Positions 49,632 through 58,223 are shown, numbered from the stretch's first letter. The stretch: DNA of 64,000 nt from Bacteroidota bacterium (GCA_016191555.1 JACPVX010000044.1:1-64000); one strand, 5' to 3'. The notes: a model not told the origin generated them from the sequence alone. Made by a program: numbers and translations.

Positions 49632-50102
49632 GTGATTTCCATTGAACAAACCTTGAAAGCCCAAAGAAGACTTTTTGCAAAAGAGTCGACTTTTTTCTTA
49701 GTATGGCTAATTGTCATTAGAGTTTTTAGCCTTGGAAGAATTACCTATTCAAAGAGACTCGAAAATCTGTTTGATAATACATTTATAATCGCTAGTGGTG
49801 CTCAACTAGTTTCAAAAAGCTGCGCTCAAGGAGAAGCCAGCAAATACTTACCTGTGATCAAAGCTACGATCGCTCATTTTATCCGTTTGCGAAGCAGGTT
49901 GGAAGAAGTCGAATTCTTAGGGAGCAAAGAACTTGAATTAAAATCCACCCTAGTTCTAGATGTTTTGTATGATTTGGAGATTCCCATCAGAAGTAATGCA
50001 TTCTCCGGGCAACGAAAAAAGAGTACTGATCCTAAAATTCTTGATTGCCTAGCTGCAATGTCAAAAAGTGCGATTGAATCTAGGCTTAATGTCAATAATT
50101 AA
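49632..50102 (+). CDS. Hypothetical helical protein, 156 aa
   Basis: An all-helical protein starting at GTG 49632. Residues 19-35 form one hydrophobic stretch (FFLVWLIVIRVFSLGRI), and the rest are amphipathic helices with basic clusters (RLRSRLEEVE). No family is recognised. It is not clearly linked to the genes on either side, and the 127 bases before it hold nothing recognisable. Confidence 0.5.
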   Translation: MISIEQTLKAQRRLFAKESTFFLVWLIVIRVFSLGRITYSKRLENLFDNTFIIASGAQLVSKSCAQGEASKYLPVIKATIAHFIRLRSRLEEVEFLGSKELELKSTLVLDVLYDLEIPIRSNAFSGQRKKSTDPKILDCLAAMSKSAIESRLNVNN

Positions 50103-50192
50103 GGTTGCTTGAGCCAGATTAGTTCAATTACACGATTACTTGATTGGAGTAAAATTGCAAAAAAAGAATTTTCCTTAGAGAGAAGTGAAAGG

Positions 50193-50762
50193 TCAATTAG
50201 ATTCTACTTTAAATATTTCAGTGTTTTTAATTGATTCGTTCATTACTTTTTCCCTGTAATCAGCCATCGAAAATTGCTTGTCGAGCACCATTAACTTTAT
50301 TAGCAATATCACTTGCTCGTGTGTGAATACTATCAAATTATTCAACTTTAGTCCATTAATATCATTAATTGCTTCGCTGATCCTTTTTCTAAATTGGTTG
50401 AATGATTCGGCTCCTTCACCGTGAATAAAATCGGGGTCGCAAGATTTCCAGTATTTTTCCACAAATGGCCTTCGATCTTTAGGTGTTGTATTCCTACAAA
50501 TAACAGGTGACAGGAACGTAAATTCGTGTAAAGGCCAAACCTCCATTTGGCACTTTGGATATTTCTGGGAGAGCGGTAAGGCTGTTTGCTGCGTCCTAAT
50601 GTATGGGCTCACAATAATCAAATCTGGCTGCTCTGATATTTCTTCTGCGAGTGATACTGATTGTGCGTATCCGGTTTCAGTAATAGGGATAGAAACTGGA
50701 TCGATTGTGCGACCACCAGCATTGGCTTCACTCTGGGCATGACGGATATAGAGTATTTTCAT
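50193..50762 (-). CDS. Histidine phosphatase family protein (phosphoglycerate mutase-like)
   Basis: A 189-residue phosphatase starting at ATG 50762; upstream in-frame residues are not family-like. The RHG-type motif is LYIRHAQSEAN (Arg7, His8 nucleophile). Other active-site parts: SPYIRTQQTA with Arg and the late catalytic His in NLIVFTHEQVILL. The family removes phosphate from varied small molecules or proteins. The substrate is unknown. It is the last gene before the right end of the transposon. Confidence 0.9.
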   Translation of the reverse strand: MKILYIRHAQSEANAGGRTIDPVSIPITETGYAQSVSLAEEISEQPDLIIVSPYIRTQQTALPLSQKYPKCQMEVWPLHEFTFLSPVICRNTTPKDRRPFVEKYWKSCDPDFIHGEGAESFNQFRKRISEAINDINGLKLNNLIVFTHEQVILLIKLMVLDKQFSMADYREKVMNESIKNTEIFKVESN

Positions 50763-50946
50763 TTTTCTAATTGATAGCCTGATTATTAAAAGTGGCAATA
50801 CAATCGGTACTTACCCGGTAATCGTTCGAAATTTTAGCGATTAAGTATCTGAAATCTTAAGTAGGCTCAAGATTATAACCCTAAAATAGCTCTAAACATT
50901 CTTTTTCACGTAAAAACGCACTTCCAGCCATTTTTTCCCTTTCTAC

Positions 50947-51013
50947 AGTCTATTCTACTTCGGTAATAGTCCATTTTACTTTGCTCCAGTCTAATCTTTC
51001 GTGAGAAACGACA
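50947..51013 (-). repeat. Right transposon end with three crowded TnsB-like sites
   Basis: Read inward from the tip TGTCGTTT (reverse complement of 51006-51013), sites lie at bases 20-26 (TTAGACT), 40-46 (ATGGACT) and 61-67 (ATAGACT), about 20 bases apart. The last two are preceded by AAGTARA. Spacing and orientation mirror the left end. Confidence 0.8.
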
Positions 51014-51018
51014 ATTTC
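51014..51018. repeat. Target-site duplication ATTTC, right copy
   Basis: Identical to 29085-29089 and directly outside the right tip. Confidence 0.85.
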
Positions 51019-51055
51019 AGCGCGATTTGTGCCACTTTTTGCCTCAAAATGTAAA

Positions 51056-51085
51056 AAAGTGGTGTAAAGTGGTTGAAAGTGGTTG
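51056..51085 (+). promoter_or_regulatory. MraZ operator: three 10-bp direct repeats
   Basis: AAAGTGGTGT, AAAGTGGTTG and AAAGTGGTTG in exact 10-base phase. GTGG-type direct repeats with 10-base period upstream of mraZ are the binding boxes for MraZ autorepression. They overlap the -33 element of the promoter. Confidence 0.85.
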
Positions 51086-51102
51086 AAAAATGCTTACGTT
51101 TG
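51073..51102 (+). promoter_or_regulatory. Predicted mraZ/dcw promoter
   Basis: TTG at 51073-51075 and TACGTTTG at 51095-51102 (TAnnTTTG), 19 bases apart, about 30 bases before the ATG at 51134. The promoter lies entirely outside the transposon. Confidence 0.65.
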
Positions 51103-51133
51103 TTTAGGAGAACTAAGACAACCACTACAGTCT

Positions 51134-51565
51134 ATGACTTTCTTCACCAGCGAATACGAAAGTAAACTTGACGCCAAAGGCAGATTGGTGCTGCCATCTC
51201 GGATCAAGGCTCAGCTACCCACTACCAATGGGGAAGCGCAGGAGCTTGTCATCCGCAGAGGCTTCGAGCCATGCTTAATCGTCTATCCGATGGTGGAGTT
51301 CAAAAAAGTCTTCTCGAAAATTTCAGGTCTCAGCGAGTTCAACGAAGAGTATCGCAAACTTCAGCGAAACTTTTTGTCGGGGGTCGTTACGGTAGAGTTG
51401 GATAACAACGGCCGTTTCCTCATTCCCAAGAACATGCTTACGTATGCGCAGATTGACAAAGATGCGATGCTCGGAGGAAATTCTGCTGATGCTCGCGACG
51501 CCTGGCTTCGTGAAGCCCGAGCAGTGGCAGGCGCAGATTCAGGCGCTCATCCAGCGCAAGGCTGA
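51134..51565 (+). CDS. mraZ: MraZ transcriptional regulator with replaced C-terminus
   Basis: A 143-residue protein. Residues 1-113 are a good MraZ: first AbrB-type domain (TSEYESKLDAKGRLVLPSRI) and most of the second (VELDNNGRFLIPKNMLTYA, IDKDAML). After Leu113 the family sequence (VG-GNRIEIW...) is absent; the frame instead runs through a GC-rich segment and ends without the usual helix. The ATG at 51134 is chosen over the in-frame upstream TTG, which lies inside the MraZ boxes. MraZ binds the boxes at 51056-51085 and represses the dcw cluster. Whether the altered protein still forms its ring is unclear. Confidence 0.8.
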   Translation: MTFFTSEYESKLDAKGRLVLPSRIKAQLPTTNGEAQELVIRRGFEPCLIVYPMVEFKKVFSKISGLSEFNEEYRKLQRNFLSGVVTVELDNNGRFLIPKNMLTYAQIDKDAMLGGNSADARDAWLREARAVAGADSGAHPAQG

Positions 51566-51644
51566 GGTGCTGGTCTTCAGCAAGCTCTCGGATGAAGTGC
51601 TGGCCGGCTCCAAGCTACAAGCCGATGTGATTTTTAGAGCATGA
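51474..51644 (+). pseudogene. Fragment resembling a LarA/DUF2088 C-terminal segment, in another frame
   Basis: In the +1 frame relative to mraZ, codons read EILLMLATPGFVKPEQWQAQ, then ALIQRKAEVLVFSKLSDEVL, and stop at 51642-51644. The QWQAQI...RKAEVLV..LSDE pattern resembles a segment of lactate racemase-like (DUF2088) proteins. By hand count 51481-51620 is about 61% G+C, far above the genes around it. It abuts mraZ exactly where MraZ similarity stops, so it appears to be a foreign fragment, or an assembly joint. Confidence 0.4.
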
Positions 51645-52006
51645 GAGACTTTAAAAAATTAATGATTTGGCAAACTGGTATGGAAATAGTTGATAAAACG
51701 TATGATTTGGTTTCATTTTTGCCAGTAGAGGAGAAATATGGAATACGTTCTCAATTATCCAGAAGTGCAGTTTCAATACCAGCAAATATCGCGGAAGGTA
51801 GTGCTAAACGTAGCACGAGAGAGTACATTAAATATATGGAGATCGCTCAGGGATCTGCTTTTGAAATTGAAACGCATGCATTGATTGTTCAAAAGAGAAA
51901 GTGGGTCAATGAAGGGATGGTTAATGAACTGCTAGATATTATTAAGCTCGAACAGAAGATGATTTCAAAGTTTATTGATAAACTCGAAGCGAGTAAAGTT
52001 GAATGA
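51641..52006 (+). CDS. Four-helix bundle protein (S23/IVS-like, TIGR02436)
   Basis: A 121-residue all-helical protein with the family sequence: KLMIWQTGMEIVDKTYDLV, YGIRSQLSRSAVSIPANIAEG, STREYIKYMEIAQGSAFEIET. This family is known from intervening sequences in 23S rRNA and as an insert between chromosomal genes. It resembles Avd of diversity-generating retroelements, but no reverse transcriptase is nearby. Here it splits mraZ from rsmH, which are normally adjacent. The 39 bases after it hold short GCAGCTT/GCGGCTT repeats often seen around this family. Confidence 0.9.
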   Translation: MRDFKKLMIWQTGMEIVDKTYDLVSFLPVEEKYGIRSQLSRSAVSIPANIAEGSAKRSTREYIKYMEIAQGSAFEIETHALIVQKRKWVNEGMVNELLDIIKLEQKMISKFIDKLEASKVE

Positions 52007-52045
52007 AGCATGCAGCTTGAAACCTGCGGCTTAAAGCTTTAGAAA

Positions 52046-52948
52046 ATGGTGTACCACAGGCCGGTGATGTTAGAAGAGTGTATGGAGGGATTAGCCATTA
52101 ATCCGGATGGTGTCTACGTAGATGTCACCTTTGGCGGAGGAGGACATAGCTTAAAGATTTTAGAGCAGTTGCGAAACGGAAGATTGATTGCGTTTGACCA
52201 GGACGAAGACGCACGCAAACAATCCGAAAATATTCAAAGTCGTTCTTTTACATTTTGTCAAACCAATTTCAGGAACATGAAACAATACCTGAAGTTGAAT
52301 GGAATCACCAAAGTAAATGGCATTCTGGCCGACCTCGGTATTTCATCACACCAGATTGATTCAGCAGAGCGTGGATTTTCTACCCGCTTTGATGGCCCAC
52401 TCGATATGCGAATGGATAAGAAGGGATCGAAAAGTGCCGCTCGCATTTTGAATGAATATCCGGAAGCAAGCCTTCATAAAATACTCGGTATGTATGGTGA
52501 AGTGAAAAATGCCAAAACACTTGCCGGGTTGATCGTGCAGCAGCGTTCGGTAAAAAAGTTTGAACGCATTCAGGATTTGATCGATTTGCTGAAGCCGATT
52601 GCTCCGAGAGGAAAAGAGTTTAAATACTATGCGCAGGTATTTCAGGCACTGCGAATCGAAGTAAACGAAGAGATGCAAGCACTAGAAGAATTTTTGAACC
52701 AGAGTGGCGAGGTGATGGAGAAAGGCGGAAGATTGGTGGTAATGAGTTACCATTCGTTGGAAGACAGGTTGGTGAAGAATTACATCAACTCCGGCAAAAT
52801 GTATGGCGAAGTAGAGAAGGATTTTTATGGAAATAAAATAAAGCCTTTCGAAGCAATCAATCGAAAACCGATTGAAGCTTCGGAGGCAGAAGTAAATGAA
52901 AACAACCGCGCACGCAGTGCGAAGTTGCGAATAGCAGAAAAGTTATAG
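52046..52948 (+). CDS. rsmH: 16S rRNA m4C1402 methyltransferase RsmH (MraW)
   Basis: A 300-residue enzyme, full length. AdoMet-binding motif VDVTFGGGGHS, then DLGISSHQID, the family helices, and the C-terminal YHSLEDRLVKNY and RSAKLRIAEKL. It adds the N4-methyl group to C1402 of 16S rRNA. The second gene of the classical dcw order, 11 bases before ftsL. Confidence 0.97.
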   Translation: MVYHRPVMLEECMEGLAINPDGVYVDVTFGGGGHSLKILEQLRNGRLIAFDQDEDARKQSENIQSRSFTFCQTNFRNMKQYLKLNGITKVNGILADLGISSHQIDSAERGFSTRFDGPLDMRMDKKGSKSAARILNEYPEASLHKILGMYGEVKNAKTLAGLIVQQRSVKKFERIQDLIDLLKPIAPRGKEFKYYAQVFQALRIEVNEEMQALEEFLNQSGEVMEKGGRLVVMSYHSLEDRLVKNYINSGKMYGEVEKDFYGNKIKPFEAINRKPIEASEAEVNENNRARSAKLRIAEKL

Positions 52949-52959
52949 TTAAAGAGAGC

Positions 52960-53364
52960 ATGGAAAATAAGTTTAAAATCGAGCCCCCTCAAAAAACAAA
53001 TGAGGCACGCGTGAAACCGGCAGCCAAGCCGGCCAGCAGCGGCAAGAGCTTGTTTTCCGGATTGGAGAAGCGCCTGAAACTCGAAAGCTATTTTGAAGAA
53101 GGCTTTCCGGTGCAGTACCTGCCTAAAATTCTGTTTGTGGTGTTGCTCAGTTTGATCTACATCAGTAATACACACTATGCAGAAAAGACAACACGGCAGA
53201 TTGATCGGGCACAAAGCGATGTAGAAGATTTGCGTGCTGACTTCACCACGCTGAAGTCGGATGTCATGTTTGCCAGCAAACAAAGTGAAGTAGCCCGCAG
53301 AGTAAAACCATTGGGATTGAAGGAGAGCTTAAACCCCCCATTCAAAGTAATTGTAAAAGAATAA
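52960..53364 (+). CDS. ftsL: FtsL-like cell-division protein
   Basis: A 134-residue bitopic membrane protein: cytoplasmic tail of about 47 residues, one membrane helix (about 48-66, PKILFVVLLSLIYISNT), then a periplasmic coiled coil (ETTRQIDRAQSDVEDLRAD, TLKSDVMFASKQSEVA). Position between rsmH and ftsI and this topology define FtsL; sequence alone is weakly conserved. FtsL joins FtsB and FtsQ to activate FtsWI at the septum. Confidence 0.8.
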   Translation: MENKFKIEPPQKTNEARVKPAAKPASSGKSLFSGLEKRLKLESYFEEGFPVQYLPKILFVVLLSLIYISNTHYAEKTTRQIDRAQSDVEDLRADFTTLKSDVMFASKQSEVARRVKPLGLKESLNPPFKVIVKE

Positions 53365-53382
53365 AATAAATAGAGAAGTAAA

Positions 53383-55473
53383 GTGAATATCAAGCAGTCC
53401 ATATTAGTAAGAGTTCGAGTCGCATTTTTATGCGTAGTCGCTTTTGCTATTTGTGTGGCTGCGAAGATTGGTCACATTCAGGTGGTGGAAGGCCCTCAGT
53501 GGGAAAAGGTGAGCGAGAAAATCAACTTCGATTACCGCAAAATCAAAGCAACACGTGGAAATATTTATTCTGACAACGGTAGCTTGTTAGCTACGAGTTT
53601 ACCATTTTATAAAGTAGCCATCGATCCTACGTTGGCGAAAGACGAAGTTTTCAAAAATGGAGTAGACTCTTTAGCCTTGATGCTGTCACGTTATTACAAA
53701 GATCGCTCGACCAAAGAATACAAAGAGATGTTGAAGGATGCACGTGCTACCGGAAAGCAGTACTTGACGATCAACCGCAAGCAAATCAACTATCAGGTTA
53801 AAAAGGAAATGATGACTTGGCCGATCTTCCGCGAAGGCCGTTATCGTGGAGGCGTCATATTTGAAAAAATGGATGTGCGCTACCGTCCGTTTAGTAACCT
53901 CAGCCGAAGAACGGTTGGTTTTGTCAATGAAGATGGCAAGGGTGCCGGACTAGAATATAGTTTCAATACCTCACTAGGTGGTCAGGATGGTGAAGCGCTG
54001 TTCCAGAAAATTGCGGGCGGCTCTTGGATGCCGGTGTTTGATGGAAAGAATATTAAAGCCATTGATGGACTGGATATTCAAACAACCATCGACATCAATT
54101 TGCAAGATGTAGCCGAGACTTCACTGTACAATGCGATGAAAGCGCACAATGCCGATGAAGGCACCGTGGTGGTGATGGAAGTGAAAACCGGACACATCAA
54201 AGCAATTTCAAATTTGTCTGCCGATGGAAATGGTGGATTTCAGGAAGAGTTCAATCACGCAGTGGGCGGATCGTTTGAGCCTGGATCTACATTCAAGTTA
54301 ATTACCATGATGGCATTGTTGGAAGATACCAACATTGAATTGACCGATACAATCAATACGCATCAGGGCGAATACATGTTTTATAAACGTAAAGTGACCG
54401 ATCATGAAGAAGGCGGCTATGGACGCGTTACTATTAAGCGCTCATTCGAAGTTTCTTCTAACATCGCAATGGCGAAGTTGATCGATAAGCATTTTGGTAC
54501 GAAACCATCTAAGTTTTTGGACTATGTGGATAAACTACAATTATCGAAGCCATTAGGCTTGCAAATTACAGGGGAATCATATCCTAAAATCACACGACCC
54601 AAAGACAAAAACTGGAGCGGTATTTCTTTGCCCTGGATGGCGTACGGCTATGGCTTTGAAATTTCTCCGCTACATACGTTGGCGGTATACAATGCGATTG
54701 CAAATGATGGCAAAATGATCAAACCCATTTTTGTTACCTCGATTCAACAAGCGGATAATGTAAAGCAAGAATTTGAAACTGAAACGTTGAATTCAAAAAT
54801 CTGCTCCGGCAAAACACTCAATCAATTGAAACTATTATTGGAAAGTGTGGTGGAAAATGGAACTGCAAAGAATTTGAAGAACTCGTACTATCGCATTGCA
54901 GGTAAGACAGGTACCGCACAGATTCTAAAAGATGGTCGTTACGAAAAGCGATACATCACTTCGTTTGTTGGATATTTTCCGGCACACGCTCCGAAATATT
55001 CTGCCATTGTGTTGATCAAAAATCCACGCGGTATTTATCAATATGGTAATAGTGTAGCGGGGCCGGTGTTCAAAGACATCGCGGATAACATTTATTCGCG
55101 TGATATCAATTTGCATTCGGCCATGGAGAAAGCGAAGACGCAAGAGCCGGGTGTGTTCCCTACCATGCGTGCCGGAAAGCAAGAGGAACTCACTATGCTG
55201 GCAAACGAATTAGGCGTTTCAAATCATGCCACTACTGAAGAAGAGTGGGTGAAAACAAATAAAAATGGAAATGCCATTGTCTGGAAGAAAAATCCAATAG
55301 TGAAAGATCAAGTTCCGGATGTAACCGGCATGACTTTCCGTGATGCCATTTTCGTATTGGAGAAAAATGGCTTACGTGTGTCGTACGAAGGAAAAGGTCG
55401 TGTGGCTGCACAGTCACTTTCTCCGGGCACACGAATCAGCAAGGGTGCAAAAATATATTTGAGATTAAGTTAA
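53383..55473 (+). CDS. ftsI: Peptidoglycan transpeptidase FtsI (PBP3) with PASTA domain
   Basis: A 696-residue penicillin-binding protein starting GTG at 53383. Membrane helix (about 10-30), dimerisation domain (about 50-215), transpeptidase domain with the active-site Ser302 in SFEPGSTFK (Lys305), the SSN triad in VSSNIAMAK, and KTGTA at 508-512. Residues 625-696 form a PASTA domain (VPDVTGMTFRDAIFVLEKNGL). It cross-links septal peptidoglycan. The final base overlaps the start of murE. Confidence 0.96.
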   Translation: MNIKQSILVRVRVAFLCVVAFAICVAAKIGHIQVVEGPQWEKVSEKINFDYRKIKATRGNIYSDNGSLLATSLPFYKVAIDPTLAKDEVFKNGVDSLALMLSRYYKDRSTKEYKEMLKDARATGKQYLTINRKQINYQVKKEMMTWPIFREGRYRGGVIFEKMDVRYRPFSNLSRRTVGFVNEDGKGAGLEYSFNTSLGGQDGEALFQKIAGGSWMPVFDGKNIKAIDGLDIQTTIDINLQDVAETSLYNAMKAHNADEGTVVVMEVKTGHIKAISNLSADGNGGFQEEFNHAVGGSFEPGSTFKLITMMALLEDTNIELTDTINTHQGEYMFYKRKVTDHEEGGYGRVTIKRSFEVSSNIAMAKLIDKHFGTKPSKFLDYVDKLQLSKPLGLQITGESYPKITRPKDKNWSGISLPWMAYGYGFEISPLHTLAVYNAIANDGKMIKPIFVTSIQQADNVKQEFETETLNSKICSGKTLNQLKLLLESVVENGTAKNLKNSYYRIAGKTGTAQILKDGRYEKRYITSFVGYFPAHAPKYSAIVLIKNPRGIYQYGNSVAGPVFKDIADNIYSRDINLHSAMEKAKTQEPGVFPTMRAGKQEELTMLANELGVSNHATTEEEWVKTNKNGNAIVWKKNPIVKDQVPDVTGMTFRDAIFVLEKNGLRVSYEGKGRVAAQSLSPGTRISKGAKIYLRLS

Positions 55474-56936
55474 TGGCATTACTAAAAGACATATTGTATC
55501 GAGTTCACATCACGGCTGCTTCCGGCAGCACCGATGTGGAGGTGACGTCCATTTGCTTTGACTCACGAAAAGTAAAAGCGGGAAGTCTCTTCGTGGCGAT
55601 TAAAGGAACACAGTCAGATGGCCATGTCTTCATCGACAAGGCAGTGAGCACCGGTGCCATCGCTATTGTTTGCGAAACACTTCCTGATACTATTTCGGAT
55701 AAGGCGACTTTTATTACGGTGAAAGACAGTGCGAAGGCATTGGGCATTATAACTTCTAACTTCTATGGAAATCCTTCTGCGAAATTAAAATTAGTGGGCG
55801 TAACGGGAACCAATGGAAAAACAACCGTGGCTACCTTATTGTATAAACTATTTTCAACACTTGGGTATCGCTGTGGAATGTTATCCACAGTTGTGAATAA
55901 AATTGTTGATAACGATATACCTTCCACTCATACCACTCCTGATCCGATACAGATCAACGAGTTACTTATAAAAATGCTGGAGGCCAACTGCACGCATTGC
56001 TTCATGGAGGTAAGTTCGCATGCGGTGGCACAAGGAAGAATTGAAGGATTACACTTTATAGGGGCGTTATTTACCAATATCACACATGATCACCTGGATT
56101 ACCACCGCACGTTCGAAAGTTACATCCGCGCTAAGAAAGGATTTTTTGACGGTTTGTCATCTGATGCTTTTGCTCTCGTAAACAGCGATGACAAGCGAGG
56201 CATGGTGATGTTACAAAACACCAAGGCACAAAAGAAAACGCTAGCGCTGAAAAAGATGGCCGACTTCAAAGCGAAGATCATCACTAACTCGATGGAGGGA
56301 TTAGAACTGGAGATTGGCGATCGCAATGTGTGGTTTAAGTTGATTGGCGATTTCAATGCCTACAACCTTTTGACAGTCTATGGCGCAGCTTGTTTGCTGG
56401 GTGAAGATCCCGAAATGGTGTTGATGAAGTTATCAGCACTCACCAGCGCACCCGGACGATTTGAGTTGGTGATGCCCGGATCAAAATTCACGGCCATCGT
56501 TGACTACGCACATACCCCCGATGCATTGAAGAACGTGTTGGAAACAATCGAACATTTTCGCACAGGGCAAGAACAGGTAATTGCTGTGATTGGCTGTGGA
56601 GGTGATCGCGATAAAACGAAGCGACCATTGATGGCGGCTGTCGCTTGTAAATATTCCAGCAAAGTGATTTTCACTTCGGATAATCCGCGCAGCGAAGATC
56701 CGATGGAGATCATCAAGGAAATGCAAACCGGAGTTGGCCCCACGGATGCGAAGAAAACACTGGTGATGGTGGATCGAGAAGAAGCTATCAAAACTGCGTG
56801 CATGTTGGCGAAAGAAAAAGACATTATTATCGTAGCCGGCAAGGGGCACGAAAATTACCAGGAGATCAAAGGAGTAAAACATCCTTTTGATGATAAAGAA
56901 GTATTGACACGAATGTTAAAAATGTTTGCGAATTAA
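55473..56936 (+). CDS. murE: UDP-MurNAc-tripeptide synthetase MurE
   Basis: A 487-residue Mur ligase. ATP-binding GVTGTNGKTT, the central ATPase domain, and the C-terminal ligand-binding domain with DNPRSEDP. The DNPR motif marks the meso-diaminopimelate-adding form. It adds the third amino acid of the peptide stem. The start overlaps the ftsI stop; the stop directly abuts mraY. Confidence 0.97.
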   Translation: MALLKDILYRVHITAASGSTDVEVTSICFDSRKVKAGSLFVAIKGTQSDGHVFIDKAVSTGAIAIVCETLPDTISDKATFITVKDSAKALGIITSNFYGNPSAKLKLVGVTGTNGKTTVATLLYKLFSTLGYRCGMLSTVVNKIVDNDIPSTHTTPDPIQINELLIKMLEANCTHCFMEVSSHAVAQGRIEGLHFIGALFTNITHDHLDYHRTFESYIRAKKGFFDGLSSDAFALVNSDDKRGMVMLQNTKAQKKTLALKKMADFKAKIITNSMEGLELEIGDRNVWFKLIGDFNAYNLLTVYGAACLLGEDPEMVLMKLSALTSAPGRFELVMPGSKFTAIVDYAHTPDALKNVLETIEHFRTGQEQVIAVIGCGGDRDKTKRPLMAAVACKYSSKVIFTSDNPRSEDPMEIIKEMQTGVGPTDAKKTLVMVDREEAIKTACMLAKEKDIIIVAGKGHENYQEIKGVKHPFDDKEVLTRMLKMFAN

Positions 56937-58160
56937 ATGCTGTACTATTTATTCGACTATATCGAAAAACACTTTGACTTCCCCGGTGCCGGATTGTTTC
57001 AATATATTTCGTTTCGTGCCGGTGTAGCCGCTATTCTTTCCTTGTTGATTACGATCACGTATGGAAAGAAGCTGATCAACTTTTTACGCAAGAAGCAGGT
57101 AGGCGAAGATATTCGCGATTTGGGATTGGAAGGCCAGATGCAGAAGAAAGGTACTCCTACCATGGGCGGTATCATTATCATCGCAGCCATTTTGATTCCT
57201 ACTTTGCTAATGGCGAAGTTGGATAACGTATATATTATTTTGTTAGTCGCTACTACGATTTGGTTAGGGCTGATCGGGTTTTTGGATGACTATATTAAAG
57301 TCTTCAAAAAAAATAAAGAAGGTTTAGCTGGACGTTTTAAAATTGTGGGACAAGTTTCCATCGGGTTGATTGTTGGCCTTACACTTTATTTTAATGAGAA
57401 TGTAGTCGTGCGCGAGAAGACCGCTCCATCCGTGGCGAGTGTGGAAGTAGCTCCCATTCCTGTTGATGTGAAATCAGAGTATGATGTAAAGTCAACGAAG
57501 ACTACAGTGCCATTTTTGAAGAACAATGAATTTGATTATGCATCATTGATCTCTTGGTGGAATCCGGATTACACATGGATCGTGTACACGTTGCTGGTCA
57601 TTTTTGTAATCACCGCTGTTTCCAACGGTGCCAATATCACAGACGGAATTGACGGATTAGCGGCAGGTACTTCGGCTATCATCGGACTCACGCTCGCGAT
57701 CTTCGCTTATTTATCCGGTCGTGTCGACTTTAGTACCTACCTCAATATTATGTACATCCCCAACTTAGGGGAGTTGGTAATTTTCTGTACAGCATTCGTT
57801 GGTGCGTGTCTTGGATTCTTGTGGTACAACTCGTATCCGGCACAAGTTTTCATGGGTGACACTGGTAGTCTTTCATTGGGTGGAATCATTGCTGTGTTGG
57901 CATTGGCCGTGCGAAAGGAGTTAATGATCCCCGTTCTCTGCGGAATCTTCTTTGTGGAATTACTATCAGTGATGATGCAGGTATCGTATTTCAAATACAC
58001 TAAGAAGAAATATGGAGAAGGACGAAGAATTTTGTTGATGTCGCCATTGCATCATCATTATCAGAAGAAACAAATCCACGAGTCAAAGATCGTAACCCGT
58101 TTTTGGATTGTAGGAATTTTATTGGCGATTGTGAGTTTGGCCACATTGAAATTGCGATAG
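56937..58160 (+). CDS. mraY: Phospho-MurNAc-pentapeptide transferase MraY
   Basis: A 407-residue enzyme with 10 membrane helices. Catalytic aspartates in FLDDYIKV, the uridine-binding [26 protein letters not shown] and the histidine motif LHHHYQKK. It makes lipid I. The periplasmic loop at about 160-190 is longer than in E. coli, as is usual in Bacteroidota. Confidence 0.97.
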   Translation: MLYYLFDYIEKHFDFPGAGLFQYISFRAGVAAILSLLITITYGKKLINFLRKKQVGEDIRDLGLEGQMQKKGTPTMGGIIIIAAILIPTLLMAKLDNVYIILLVATTIWLGLIGFLDDYIKVFKKNKEGLAGRFKIVGQVSIGLIVGLTLYFNENVVVREKTAPSVASVEVAPIPVDVKSEYDVKSTKTTVPFLKNNEFDYASLISWWNPDYTWIVYTLLVIFVITAVSNGANITDGIDGLAAGTSAIIGLTLAIFAYLSGRVDFSTYLNIMYIPNLGELVIFCTAFVGACLGFLWYNSYPAQVFMGDTGSLSLGGIIAVLALAVRKELMIPVLCGIFFVELLSVMMQVSYFKYTKKKYGEGRRILLMSPLHHHYQKKQIHESKIVTRFWIVGILLAIVSLATLKLR

Positions 58161-58162
58161 TG

Positions 58163-58206
58163 TAATTTGAAAATGGCTGAATTTGAAAATTTGAAAATGA
58201 TTGAAA
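58163..58206 (+). repeat. AT-rich repeat patch, copy 1
   Basis: Short units of the form ATTTGAAAAT in tandem between mraY and murD. A longer array of the same units lies between ftsW and murG (60668-60805). Confidence 0.6.
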
Positions 58207-58223
58207 TAAGAAGTAGAGAGTAA

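Larger units (their letters stand above)
29090..51013 (+). mobile_element. Tn7-like transposon (TnsABC), 21.9 kb, with defence and efflux cargo
   Basis: The ends are TGTCGTTT (29090-29097) and AAACGACA (51006-51013), perfect 8-bp inverted repeats starting TG and ending CA, flanked by ATTTC on both sides. Arrays of a GACT-containing site point inward from both tips. The outermost site is 20-26 bases from each tip. The element carries tnsA, tnsB and tnsC in the middle, then a STAS/GHKL-like gene; no TniQ/TnsD/TnsE-like protein was found. Left cargo: methyltransferase, nuclease, XRE regulator, sigma-like/ImmA operon. Right cargo: XRE protein, superoxide dismutase, RND pump, lipoprotein, histidine phosphatase. 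It inserted upstream of mraZ. Element boundaries are read from the sequence; assignment to the Tn7 group rests on the TnsA-TnsB-TnsC set. Confidence 0.88.

Noticed and set aside
51641..52006. Diversity-generating retroelement (Avd-like four-helix protein)
   Set aside because: No reverse transcriptase or template/variable repeat pair was seen nearby; stand-alone members of this family are common.
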